Assembly (NCBI GenBank): GCA_015501585.1
Contig: JADNRY010001278.1
Span: 1-13,341, forward strand
From: Rhodocollybia butyracea
Lineage: Eukaryota; Basidiomycota; Agaricomycetes; Agaricales; Omphalotaceae
Direction of reading: 5' to 3'
DNA: 13,341 nt
Shown here: piece after piece, positions 1 through 9,120 of the stretch
How positions within the stretch are numbered: position 1 is the stretch's first letter
Layout: each line of letters starts with the position of its first letter
Made by a program: the position numbers and the translations under genes
The notes under the pieces: generated by a model
Seen by the model: only the letters and a program-made list of their open reading frames with translations
Databases searched by the model: none
Told to the model about the DNA's origin: nothing

Positions 1-22
1 AACGATGGTATAGGGGTATATA

Positions 23-1066
23 TTAACCTTCTAGAATCCCCATGTCTCTCCATTTTTCCCATAATGCGCCTATGCCAACGGGAGCAGACGACGAACCCCT
101 GATGTCCTTCATTTCCAGTAGCTCATACTCACGCCCAAACGCAAGAAAATGAGCAAAGAGGCTGTTGAAATGGGGTTCGGAACGGAGGTGTAAGATTTGG
201 TGATAATGGGCATGGTACAAATGAGCAAATACTCTGAGAAGCTGTCGATACACGTGTTTGACAGTGGCAGGGAACGAAGGGGCAAAATCCTGCCCTGAAA
301 AGTGAAAAGGTTGCCATGCGATGAGCTAACATCTTGAGACCGACATGATTTACACACCTGATTTGGTGGGGAAAACGCTCTCGTCGTCCAGAAGAGTCTG
401 GATCCAGCTCATCACATAATCTACATAGGTAGCAGCGCTGAAATTCCGTTCAGATATCATTCAAGGACCGTAACAATTGACGATTATCATTCACCTGAGG
501 TTGACGCTTTTCCGATCTTGGTTGATCCAAGTATAATTCAATCTAGAAGGAAGGAGGAAGGAGACTGAGAGACTATGAAGCCAACGAGGCAGTAGACTCA
601 CGATGACCCAGCCGACATGGTCGGGCATGATTGCTGAGTACAGCATTCCGCCAGGACCCCGTAAAATTCATTAAGATTGGTGTAAAAAATCGTAGACTAA
701 TAATGGCTGGTCATCAATGTACTATTTCAATATCTATAGCGTACAACTCACTATTGACAGCAACCCATTCCATTATATCGACATACCTAAGTTCACAAGA
801 GTTTAGAGAAAGCATAATCGTTGTTTACATGTAGCTTTTTACTTTGGCAGCATGACAATCGTCTTGAAGTTTCCCTTTACCAAGGCAGCTTCCACGAATG
901 GACTGCAGAGATAGAGGGGTTTAGTTTGAGGCGAAGCAACAGGCGATGAGGGGACAGAATTGTTGTTATAATTTGATTCTGTCGGGAGAAAGTTGCTGAG
1001 GTGGGTGTAGGTGAACGTTTTTGTTGACCTGGGAGCTCTTGACATTGAGCGACTGGAGTAGGCCAT
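23..1066 (-). CDS. MOB2: MOB kinase activator, MOB2 type (one apparent frameshift)
   Basis: Mob1/phocein-family adaptor that binds and activates an NDR/LATS kinase. In fungi MOB2 partners Cbk1/Orb6 kinases in polarity, morphogenesis and cell separation. Six exons read on the minus strand: 1066-843, 786-752, 696-602, 542-495, 437-358 and 294-23, with GT-AG introns of 55-63 bp. After removing one base they give 250 residues. A Ser/Asn-rich N-terminus of about 49 residues precedes PLYLCSPFVEAALVKG. Zinc ligands are visible as C105 and C110 (CTQQSC) and H185 and H190 (AHLYHAH). Also present are YVDYVMSWIQ and the C-terminal SLFAHFLAFGREYELLE. The MOB2 rather than MOB1 assignment rests on the LNYTWINQDRK segment and the LWEKWRDMGILEG end, as I remember the families. 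Exon 3 needs one base fewer in the run at 684-689. The start at 1066 is the least certain point; a further 5' exon is possible. Confidence 0.88.
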
Positions 1067-1593
1067 TAGCAATGAAGAATGAAGTTGATGCATGTACGAA
1101 CCCAATAGAATTGAAGAAGGACATTTTGGAATGAGTTCAACGAAGACCAGCAAGTCAATGTTGTAAAAGAGGCCAGCTGCCTGGACGTTGAAACTGAGAA
1201 AATGTTCGGATCACCCGGACAAACAGTGGCGCAAGAAGCGCTTATCTCGACCAATCCTGACACGCTCACCAAAACACAAGTCATGCAAGCAATCCTGACG
1301 CGCTCACCAAAACACACCAATAAAACTCAGGATGCACCTTATTCTACGCAGTGACCGGTTGATCCTCTACTCATTGCGCATGTGGGTACTCGTCTTGAAA
1401 CTAGTGGGCCGACGGTAATGAGTTGCTTATGTAAATTGACCTATTGCAGTTGTTTTCGCCCTCTCTCAGAGGTAACACCTAGCTAGGACAAAAAACTTCC
1501 TTTTCCCTTCCCGAAAACTTTATCCGCCCAATTGCAAGTTGCCCTGTAATCAAACTATAATGTTGGGCTTCGAGTCGTTCCCCTCCCGCTCCT
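1067..1593. other. Non-coding stretch upstream of MOB2
   Basis: This holds the presumed 5' flank and promoter of MOB2. Apart from the short direct repeat at 1253-1316 I see no gene or recognisable RNA. Antisense reading through 1066-1320 gives an 84-codon frame without family features. Confidence 0.5.
1253..1316. repeat. Two-copy direct repeat, 38-bp period
   Basis: AATCCTGACACGCTCACCAA and the following 6 bases at 1253-1278 recur at 1291-1316 with a single A/G difference over 26 bp. The start-to-start distance is 38 bp. It lies about 190 bp upstream of the chosen MOB2 start, so it sits in the presumed promoter. No function is visible; it is probably a recent local duplication. Confidence 0.85.
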
Positions 1594-2017
1594 ATGTCCA
1601 TCCTTCTTTGCATGAATTTCAATCTCGATTCACCTAAGTACAATGCCATTTACGTCGCGTCAAGAACTTTCGTCACCATCGCACTCCCACTCGTCTTCTA
1701 TATGGCTCTGTGGCTCCTGGCATATTTCGCGCACAGGAAATGCTCATTCACAGCTGAACAATCTCTGGCACATCTTTCCCAGTGCTGGAGATTGTTATGG
1801 CCCCTTCAAAACACCCGAACATATTCTCTTGCCAAGATGGCTATCCCATCACCATTCGCAACAACTTTCGAGCTCTCTCCACAGACCTTCGTCCACATAT
1901 TCACTCAACAGCGGCAACGCGATGCATACTTCTTCCGTGTTGGCGCTACCGGTTGTGTGGGATCTGACGACTCGCATACATGAGAAACTGTTCATGATCC
2001 AGCAAGATCCTAAATAG
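1594..2017 (+). other. Doubtful overlapping ORFs, no recognised family
   Basis: Two overlapping plus-strand frames are open. One at 1594-1983 (129 codons) has a single hydrophobic stretch near residues 27-45 (FVTIALPLVFYMALWLLAY). The other at 1643-2017 (124 codons) is Ser/His-rich. A third frame is open over 1782-1967, and a minus-strand frame over 1849-2127. None shows a recognisable motif, and no splice arrangement joins them into a clearly better protein. It could be a small lineage-specific gene, a decayed gene or chance open frames. Confidence 0.15.
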
Positions 2018-2230
2018 TAAAAGGCCACAGCGCGGTTACGCCTGGACGGGTAGTTTTTCCCTGTTGCCCTTCCGCTTTTCTGTTGGGGTCTAATACGTGC
2101 TGTACTTACATACCTCTGTGTGATCAAGCACCAAGCTAGCCTCTTGCTATGTCCTAGCCCTGCAATCTATGTACCTTTTTTTCGGGAGGCGACTCGCTAT
2201 ACTTATGGGACCGCATTCGGTTCTAAAACT

Positions 2231-2269
2231 GGACCTAATAACGATCGGTCCTTCAGACAAACCTGAAGG
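2231..2269. repeat. Overlapping inverted repeats upstream of HAK
   Basis: GGACC (2231-2235) pairs with GGTCC (2247-2251). CCTTCAG (2250-2256) pairs with CTGAAGG (2263-2269) across a 6-bp spacer. The second dyad is perfect over 7 bp and lies about 225 bp before the HAK ATG. It could be a binding site for a dimeric regulator, or chance. Confidence 0.55.
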
Positions 2270-2442
2270 GTCTCACAACAATTTGTTTGGTCGAAAATGG
2301 CTAAATCTAGGCAGTGTTCAGCGGTTTCTGTGTTGAGATTTTGTTTCCAACAAGATCGCCCCTATGGCTTTAATCCCTCATAAGTATCCGCTATCGCGTC
2401 CCGCCATACACTCAGTCTTATCGGAAACTGACAGTTCTGGGA

Positions 2443-2450
2443 CATAAATA
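2443..2450 (+). promoter_or_regulatory. TATA-like element before HAK
   Basis: CATAAATA ends 41 bp before the HAK ATG at 2492. Fungal TATA elements tolerate such variants, and the distance allows only a short 5' UTR. This is composition-based only. Confidence 0.3.
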
Positions 2451-2491
2451 CAACAACTATCGCTTAGTCTTTATCTAGTTCCCCGCTGGAT

Positions 2492-5400
2492 ATGTCGCAC
2501 CCATCGCTTCTCGAGATGTCTGCTCATAAACGAACTGCGGTTCACGTTAGGGGTATAGCTTTGGCAGTTCTAAGCTTCCAAAGTCTCGGTACGTTCCTTC
2601 GAGTCGATAACAAGCATATAATACTGATTTTGTAACTGGCTCCAGGTATCATATACTCCGATATCGGTTTGTCGTTTCATTCAAGCTCTTTCTTTGACTC
2701 TAACCGGTTTCTGCCAGGTACCTCGCCCTTGTATGTACTCAACGGTATGTCGTTTGACAAAGATTTTCTTTGGACCTAATCGTCTGTTTTTCTTCTTAGG
2801 TATATGGCCCGCCTCTGGTCCTCCTCCATCAAAAGAAGATGTTATTGGGGGTATAAGCGCCATCGTATGGAGTCTGACATTGCTCCCTCTGATCAAATAT
2901 GTATGACTTGAATACGTCTTACGATTTCTCAAAAATCTTATCCAATGCCATAGGTTATCATCTCTCTGTTCTTTGGGACAAGCGAAGGTGCATATCGTTT
3001 TTTGACGAACATTCTAAATCCTAACAAAATGTCTATGGCAGGGGAAGGAGGAACATTTGCTCTTTATCAAGGTTTATATCGCCCAGAAGATCCAGACACC
3101 GACGCGGATAGAACCCTTACGGGAGACAGCGTTCAAAGATCGACATGGAGTACAAGTCCCCGGGTCAAAAAGGTCCTTCAAACGCCTCTACTAATTTGGG
3201 TGAGCCCACTATGTTCAAAGCCTCGCTACTACTAAATTATCGCGCGCTCATCTGCTCAGTGTTTATTTGGCACCGCGTTTGTCGTTCCCATTGCCAGGGT
3301 CATGACCTTCACTGACACTTTCTATCAGCTTGACCATGGCGGACGGGGTGTTCACACCTGCCGTTTCTGTGACTTCTGCCGTTGGTGGTATCGCGATCGC
3401 AAAGGCTTCTGTTGAGGACAAAATTGTGCCTATATCGATAGTAAGTGATCTTAAAGCAGTAGATCATCCTTGATACTGCTTCTCAGGCTCTTTTGGTCGT
3501 GCTTTTTCTGGGTCAGCAGTTTGGTACTGGTAAACTGGCTTTCACATTTGCGCCAGGTTAGTGCTAGTCCATCGTACTTAAGTATAACACCCCTGCTGAC
3601 CGCCGATAACAGCTGCGTTCATCTGGTTCCTCCTTCTAATCGGGACCGGAATATACAATATTTCTACCTTTCCTGGTATTTTCCGTGCCCTAGATCCATC
3701 TCGTGCTGTACTGCTTTTCGTACGGACTGGGGATTACAACTATCTCGCCGGTATCCTCCTAGCTATAACAGGGTGTGAAGCAGTGTTTGCCAACCTTGGG
3801 CAGTTCAATGCAGCTTCTATTCGTGTAAGTCACCTATATACAGTCACCGGTCACACTCGCTAATGTGTACATGGTATTTAGATATCTTTCTGCTGCTTCG
3901 TATACCCCGCCCTCGTTCTAGCGTACTTGGGTCAAGGGGCCCGTCTCATTGTTGATGGAGACACTGTCATTCAAAATGTGTTTTACAAGTCCATACCAGG
4001 TCCTCAAAATGGAGTAGTGTTCTGGTAAGAGCATCATTCTTTGGTTGATCATCCGGATTTGAATTCAATGATATCCAGGTTGATGTTCGTGTTCGCGATA
4101 TTGGCCACCGTACGTCCTTTAGTACGTCTGAACATGATTCAGCCAACTAAAGATGGGCTTCTTTCCCCTTAGACAATTGCATCTCAGGCAATGATTACTG
4201 CTACGTTCAGCCTTTTCCAACAAGTGATTAATATGAAGAGCTTCCCTCGCCTACGCATGCACTACACATCTGAAACAATTCAAGGACAGGTCTACATACC
4301 AGCTGTGAACTGGACGTTGATGATAGTCACTATCATCATAGTCGCAGTGTTCTCCAACCTCGCTAATCTTACCAACGCCTACGGGTTCGCGGTTGCTACC
4401 GTCATGTTTTCGACCAGCGTTTTACTCGCCGTACAGATGCGCTACGTCAAACGCTGGCCTCTGATCATCAGCATAGGATATTTCTTGGTATTCGGCTTCT
4501 TTGATGGGCTTTTCTGGGGTGCCTCGTTGAAAAAAGTACCCAAAGGGGCTTGGGTTCCATTGATGATTGGTGTTATCCTGTAAGCTGGTTGAACTTTTAC
4601 TCTAGCACGTTCTAAGCGCTTTCAAGGATGGCGGTCATGGTATTTTGGACCTGGGCCAAAGTAGACGTTCAACACCCCCGTTGCAAAGAGTTAAAGTCTG
4701 ATATCTTCAACAGGGCCTGGAAGACACCTTCGATGGAGCTAATCGCCAAAATCTCCGGCGTTTCATCTGGCAGGAAGACAAGATTAACTTCCACAAAGAT
4801 AACGGTGGCAATGAAGAAATCATCGAGGAAGATCACCAGCCTGAAGTAACATATTACTACGTTCCTACGCAGAGATTCTCGACCAAACAGGAAGAAGCTC
4901 TAGCCATTGAAAAGCGGGAACTCATCAGAATCCCGACGATGGCTATCTTCCACAAATTCACTGTCGGTCGGGGTGTACCGCATACATTCATCAGTAACTT
5001 TAGTTCTATATTCGAATTCCGCCTACTGAGATCATTCTACAGGCTTCATTCGCCAATGGCCTGCTTTGCCACAGGTTATGGTAAGTTTTTAATAACTACT
5101 AGCCCAGAAAGTGAATTGAACATGCTGCTTGAGGTATTTCTTTCCGTGTCTATGCTGCCGATTGCTCGTATCGCCCCAGAGGAGAGGTACACGGTAATGA
5201 AAACAAGATCTCTTAACGGTGCTGTCTTTTTCGAATTGATGCAGGATGCCCTTCTAACCTCAATCACCGCTCCAGGCTGCTACGCAGTAACATATAATAT
5301 TGGCTTTCGAGATCATTTCGATATCAAAGCAAGTTCTTGTCCGGCCCATGACGAAACATACTAATTCTGTGTATCATAGATCGACGAACTTGTCGAAGCC

Positions 5401-5782
5401 CTATCCAATCTCGAGATGCAATACGACCCAAATAACTGCACTCAGAATATCAACTACATCAAAGCAGTTTCGGCTACTGCGACACACGTCGTTCCGCATT
5501 ACCACGTCATTAGCAAGAAGGTCAACGCAGGATATTTTTCTTTCATGGTCAACTGGGTCCGCAAGTACTTGATTGAAGATATATACAACCGATTAGGTGG
5601 GCGGAATTTGAAAGTGCATCTTTCTTTCTCGTTATAATCGATAATCTATAGCTACTATGTTCCCGGAAACAGCTAACTGGTTGACGTCCGCTGACGAGTA
5701 AGCGATTTGTCGCATCTGGCAGGATTTTTCTGTTGACCAATCTTACAGAATTATTCACATTGGGATTAACGCTACGATCTAG
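2492..5782 (+). CDS. HAK1: HAK/KUP-family potassium transporter
   Basis: Plasma-membrane high-affinity K+ uptake carrier of the KUP/HAK/KT family (APC superfamily), probably H+-coupled as in other fungal HAKs. Twenty-one exons splice to 2217 nt, 738 residues, with no stop or frame break. Visible motifs in order: YSDIGTSPLY (36-45), GEGGTFALYQGLY (from 94), LTMADGVFTPAVSV (from 153), GCEAVFANLGQF (from 266), ASQAMITATFSL, and GQVYIPAVNW (from 379). The membrane core with about 12 helices runs to WTWAK near residue 488. A cytosolic C-terminal domain of about 250 residues follows, with RIPTMAIFHK, VPHTF, GFRDHFD, THVVPHYHVIS and MFPETANWLTSADE. Introns are 46-63 bp. Exons 2, 3 and 7 are only 21, 27 and 17 bp (2646-2666, 2718-2744, 3260-3276). 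Intron 18 is GC-AG. The N-terminus before the first helix is short for fungal HAKs, so an unseen upstream exon is possible. Essentially certain as to family. Confidence 0.97.
5329..5379 (+). other. GC-AG intron (HAK intron 18)
   Basis: The exon ends ATCAAA and the intron starts GCAAGT, with a near-consensus branch site TACTAAT at 5359-5365 and 3' end CATAG. Only this junction joins GFRDHFDIK to IDELVEALSNLE in frame. The nearby GT at 5332 gives the wrong phase. The other 19 introns of the gene are GT-AG. Confidence 0.88.
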
Positions 5783-6461
5783 AGCTGAATGTAGATTTGT
5801 ACAAAGTCTGGTTTTCTATATTTCAGTCACTCTTGCTTTACTTTTTTTTTTTTTTCGGATTTCGGGTGTAACATTGAGATATATAAAGTATTTAAGTCTT
5901 GTTGCTATTCTGATGTCGGTCTATCTTCTCTCAAGTTGGGAGTCGAGCTCGCTGCCTGTGCTCTGGTATGGACCGGCTATTGTACCACTTTCGGCCGCGC
6001 AATACTTTTAGTGGAGTCCGGCCGTGCGCCCCCCATGGCACCATGATATCACAATCCGACGACACCACTTCTTAATTAGTCTATGTTTCGCTCTACTTAA
6101 TTCCAGGTACCAAGTGGTTACTTGCAATTGTGTCTTTCTCCTTTGGATGAGGCTTCCACAAGCTCCAGTTCCCATTCAGCGGAGAACCTTGCAGAGTGCA
6201 CATCACCCACTTTTATTTTACTGAGTCTGCTTCTGTGGAGGCTGTATGCTCGTGACATAAGCTCAGTGCGCCAGTTTATCATCAGCGATGACTGCATTTT
6301 GGAGCAAGGCAGTAGAGCTAATATAGAGTCCTCATTTAGTAGCGTGTGGAGCCAGAGCTGAGCTACTTAAGTACGTGACATCAGTGAAGTTTCGGGGCCC
6401 CCACTTGAACTTGAACACTTAAACCTCCAACCAGTATCTCCTACAACTACTGAAAGTGAAA
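5783..6461. other. Non-coding stretch after HAK, with T14 tract
   Basis: HAK 3' UTR and presumed promoter of the small gene at 6462. A pure T14 run lies at 5842-5855, and a tandem CTTGAA pair occurs near 6404-6415. Short open frames here have no family features; the Phe-rich one at 5733-6011 is driven by the T tract. Confidence 0.5.
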
Positions 6462-6769
6462 ATGACCCTGCAGTGAGTACAATGCCAACGTTTCGACACC
6501 AATTGACACTATATTTTCCAGCATCGAAGGCCACAAAATTACTAGTGAGTGATCAGAATCAAATAAACGATACCTGGTCGTGAGGGGTCCGATCTCATTT
6601 CACTCTGTCAGGTCACAAGAGACATACCGTTATTCCTCGGTACGCTAAACGAAGAATGTGTGTGGGCTTACTCATGAATCGTTAACACAGTGTTCTCTAC
6701 GTGACATTTGTGAATCACAAACCTCGATTTTCTACGCGCTCAAAGCGCCGCGGAATACATGTTAACTGA
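6462..6769 (+). CDS. Candidate small spliced gene, 46 residues
   Basis: Not recognised. Four exons (6462-6472, 6522-6544, 6612-6639, 6691-6769) with three GT-AG introns of 49, 67 and 51 bp splice in consistent phase to 141 nt. The 5' sites GTGAGT, GTGAGT and GTACGC are good, and the third intron has a GTTAAC-like branch site. The product starts MTLHIEGHKITSHKRH, continues VLYVTFVNHKPRF and ends RSKRRGIHVN; it is strongly basic. Three well-formed introns in 180 bp argue against chance, but each coding piece is tiny. It may be a microprotein, the 5' end of a decayed longer gene, or a misread UTR. It lies 336 bp before the convergent GWT1 stop. Confidence 0.3.
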
Positions 6770-7105
6770 AACGGAAATGCCGAATGTAATACATACCACT
6801 GTACTGTAATTATGAATGTTTAAACACCCTTGGATTACGCGGGGTCAAGTTCGTGAAACTGGTTAAGTGAACTACCAGGAGGTGATTGGGTCATAGTGCC
6901 AATCAGTATCCTTCGTGCTGGCCCTTCACTGCAAAATTTAAAAGAGCATTAAATGTAAAGGCCCCCGATTCTGAGCTCTATCATCCTTTGAGTTGAAATT
7001 TGTTGAAGGATGGGAAAAACAACGAGCGCCTTCTTTTACCTAGATTGGCGTGCTTGCTAACCCCTGACTTAAGAGTGGTATCGTATTATACAGTAGGTAA
7101 AACTC
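6770..7105. other. Convergent intergenic region (GWT1 3' side)
   Basis: No gene is seen. It separates the plus-strand small gene from the minus-strand GWT1 stop and should hold both 3' UTRs. An inverted repeat CATCCTT (6982-6988) / AAGGATG (7006-7012) with a 17-bp loop is present but weak. Confidence 0.45.
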
Positions 7106-8984
7106 CTACAGCCGGAGTCTAGTACCTTTCAGAAACCAAGCGGATGCGCATACTGTGTAGCTATATCCGCATAAGATAAGCATTGCCAAAAAATCGGAGG
7201 TATACATTGTTGGGATCGCCAGATTGATTAAGCCAGTTGCGACGTTAGCCTGAATAGGACGTTCGTTCATGTGAAGCATAGCAAAAAAGGAGAACGACAT
7301 ACTAAGAGAAATACTGCCAAACCATTCTTATTTATTGCATTCAGAAGTGGGTGTGGTATTGCACCGGCAGTTGGAAGTGGTTGATTGGTTTTTCTTCTTT
7401 TTTGAAAACGAGGGACCAGGAAAGAAGGCCATTTCCAAGAGTAGATACGCAAGAATAAAGGTGACGTTGTATGCACATACCCAAAGAATATATGAAAGGT
7501 TGACCTGCGAAACTAATGTTAGAGCTAGAGTGCTAAGAAGGATATATGGTCTACCATTCTTCTAGAAACTCCATTTCCGCCATCTAGCTTCAAGAGACTA
7601 CATAATCCCATCAACGCCCACCAGAGGACAGCATATCCGGATAGCTCCGTCGCAGTCTTGTCGTTCTGTCGTACACTGTAACGCTCAGCTAGTTCTCTAT
7701 CGTTGAGAGTATGTGTTTTCAAAGATCGTTGGATACGACGAAAGTAGGACGGAGAAGGAGGCAGGAGGAGTAATCCAGTAGTGAGTCCGAGTAAGTGGAT
7801 AGAAAAATAGCCTACAAATGATTAATACTAGTGATAAACTCGTGACGAGACCCACCTAGTAATGAGATGATCCCCTCTTTGTTGGCACTTATGAGGTTCA
7901 CTCGAGGGGCGTTGAGGACATAATCAGACAGACCGAACTTTGAGAGAAGAAGTTGCTGGACTGGATACAAGATTTCATAAGAATGAACAGGGCCAGACCA
8001 CTGGGATTACCCACACACAGCGACTACGACGCCTACGGCGGTCACTGAGACGTAAATCATGACCGGATGGAGAAGTAATTCCATCACTGGAACAAGAGCA
8101 AGCGTAATGAAAAAGTTCCAATGAGCTCCGTACTCTGATACATGTTCCTGCAGGATATAGTAAGTATGCAGGACAACGTTTTGAGAAATAGAAGATCACA
8201 GGATATTCCGTTCCTTTGACTAAAAGCACACGGACGAGCCCTAAAAGTATGACAGGTAACGACCTGCGCATTGCCCGTAGGATCTTTGGGAGTACCGGGC
8301 TAGCAAGATGGGAGGGCGTTTTGATCAAAGGAAGTGCAGAGGCGATTCCTTGCGAGAAGACGAAGGAACCGACACCCATATCCATCTAATTCAACGATCA
8401 GCAAATAATATCAGGTATAATCCAAGTGGCTTACCAGAGAGACGCCGAAACTTTCGCATTTAACTAAGGATCGTGGAAAGATAGGAAAGTCGACAGCTAG
8501 AATTGCCAAGCAGGTCATAAGGAGCATGTGTGCTCTGTACGTCGTTAACGATGATAATGGTTCAATTCTAGGAGCTATGGGAAATGTTTGTGATGGTGAA
8601 GGTGTGCTTGGACTTTTTAGGTTCGACGGTAAGGGGCTACCAGTTTCATTTCTTGGAAAGAGTAAACAAGAGACACCCCGGAGCGGATATAAGGACCGAG
8701 AGGGTAACGGGCCAGTTTGCAAACGTAGTCATTGAAAGCAATAAGGGAAACACCAAGAGCAGCCAAGAGATGAGCAGGCCAGCCGAAGAGAGAGATCTAA
8801 TTCTAGTTTGAGCACAGTAGACAAGGAATACGGATGCCTGCAGTGGTTAGTTAGACGCGTTTTGCACAAATCTCAGTCTACGAACCAATGCAACTAGGGA
8901 CATTAAATTGATATGGGTCACCGTTGATCCAGTCATTCCAGAGACAAATGCCTCTTTTTCCGATTTGTACGCGTTTTCACCCAT
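7106..8984 (-). CDS. GWT1: GPI-anchor inositol acyltransferase GWT1/PIG-W (two apparent frameshifts)
   Basis: Multi-pass ER membrane enzyme that acylates the inositol ring of GlcN-PI in GPI-anchor synthesis. Eight exons on the minus strand: 8984-8886, 8837-8435, 8385-8200, 8147-8015, 7960-7856, 7811-7555, 7504-7303 and 7249-7106. Introns are 44-54 bp. Removing one base at each of two points gives 508 residues, close to yeast Gwt1. Landmarks: [15 protein letters not shown] at the start, [41 protein letters not shown] joined to [40 protein letters not shown], and [19 protein letters not shown] near the end. The apparent extra bases are at 8664-8666 and 7398-7403 (or the neighbouring T5). The junction of exons 4 and 5 has an alternative (GTGTGT at 8018 with the later AG). 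The start is shared with a divergent promoter to bL28m. Family assignment is firm; intactness is not. Confidence 0.92.
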
Positions 8985-9120
8985 TGTAGGTGTTAGCCTG
9001 GCCAGCCGCTCGTGGTCTAAGTTTGCGAAGAGAAGAACTAGGCGCGTCTGAACACGTGCGAGATCTTGAGCGTCTATTCCTCTTCACTTCACTCTTCTGT
9101 TGTAGCTTGGTCGTAGGACG
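8985..9120. promoter_or_regulatory. Divergent promoter GWT1 / bL28m
   Basis: Only 136 bp separate the GWT1 ATG (minus) from the bL28m ATG (plus), so both promoters must share or overlap this segment. A perfect E-box CACGTG lies at 9053-9058, roughly midway, suitable for a bHLH factor. No clear TATA box is seen. Confidence 0.7.
9053..9058. promoter_or_regulatory. E-box CACGTG
   Basis: Palindromic CACGTG in the divergent promoter, 62 bp from the bL28m start and 68 bp from the GWT1 start. The hexamer is the core site of fungal bHLH factors of the Cbf1/Pho4/SREBP class. Occupancy is inferred only. Confidence 0.45.

Larger units (their letters stand above)
2018..2491 (+). promoter_or_regulatory. 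Upstream region of the HAK transporter
   Basis: This stretch between the doubtful ORF and the HAK start has no convincing gene. It contains overlapping inverted repeats at 2231-2269, a TATA-like CATAAATA at 2443-2450 and a pyrimidine-rich leader just before the ATG. It is therefore the likely HAK promoter and 5' UTR. No transcription start can be fixed from sequence alone. Confidence 0.5.

Noticed and set aside
3002..3235. Separate 77-codon ORF starting inside HAK
   Set aside because: Its start lies in the stop-free intron 5 and its body is HAK exon 6 (GEGGTFALYQGLY...), so it is not a separate gene.
4628..4849. 73-codon ORF with a Lys-rich end
   Set aside because: After WTWAK it reads through intron 14 and then out of frame. 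The KUP frame resumes at 4714 with GLEDTFDGANRQNLRRF.
5733..6011. Hydrophobic 92-codon ORF after HAK
   Set aside because: It overlaps the last HAK exon out of frame, and its Phe run is simply the T14 tract; no motif.
7106..7300. Possible amino acid permease fragment
   Set aside because: The hydrophobic C-terminal exon first looked like an APC carrier, but upstream exons with [21 protein letters not shown] and [10 protein letters not shown] show it is the end of GWT1.
8655..8720. An intron explaining the first GWT1 frame change
   Set aside because: The only GT..AG pair of usable length (45 bp, GTCCTT...CCAAG) gives the wrong phase, and other pairs are under 30 bp. A one-base difference is simpler.
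8526..8811. Plus-strand ORFs inside GWT1
   Set aside because: They are antisense shadows of the conserved GWT1 exon 2.
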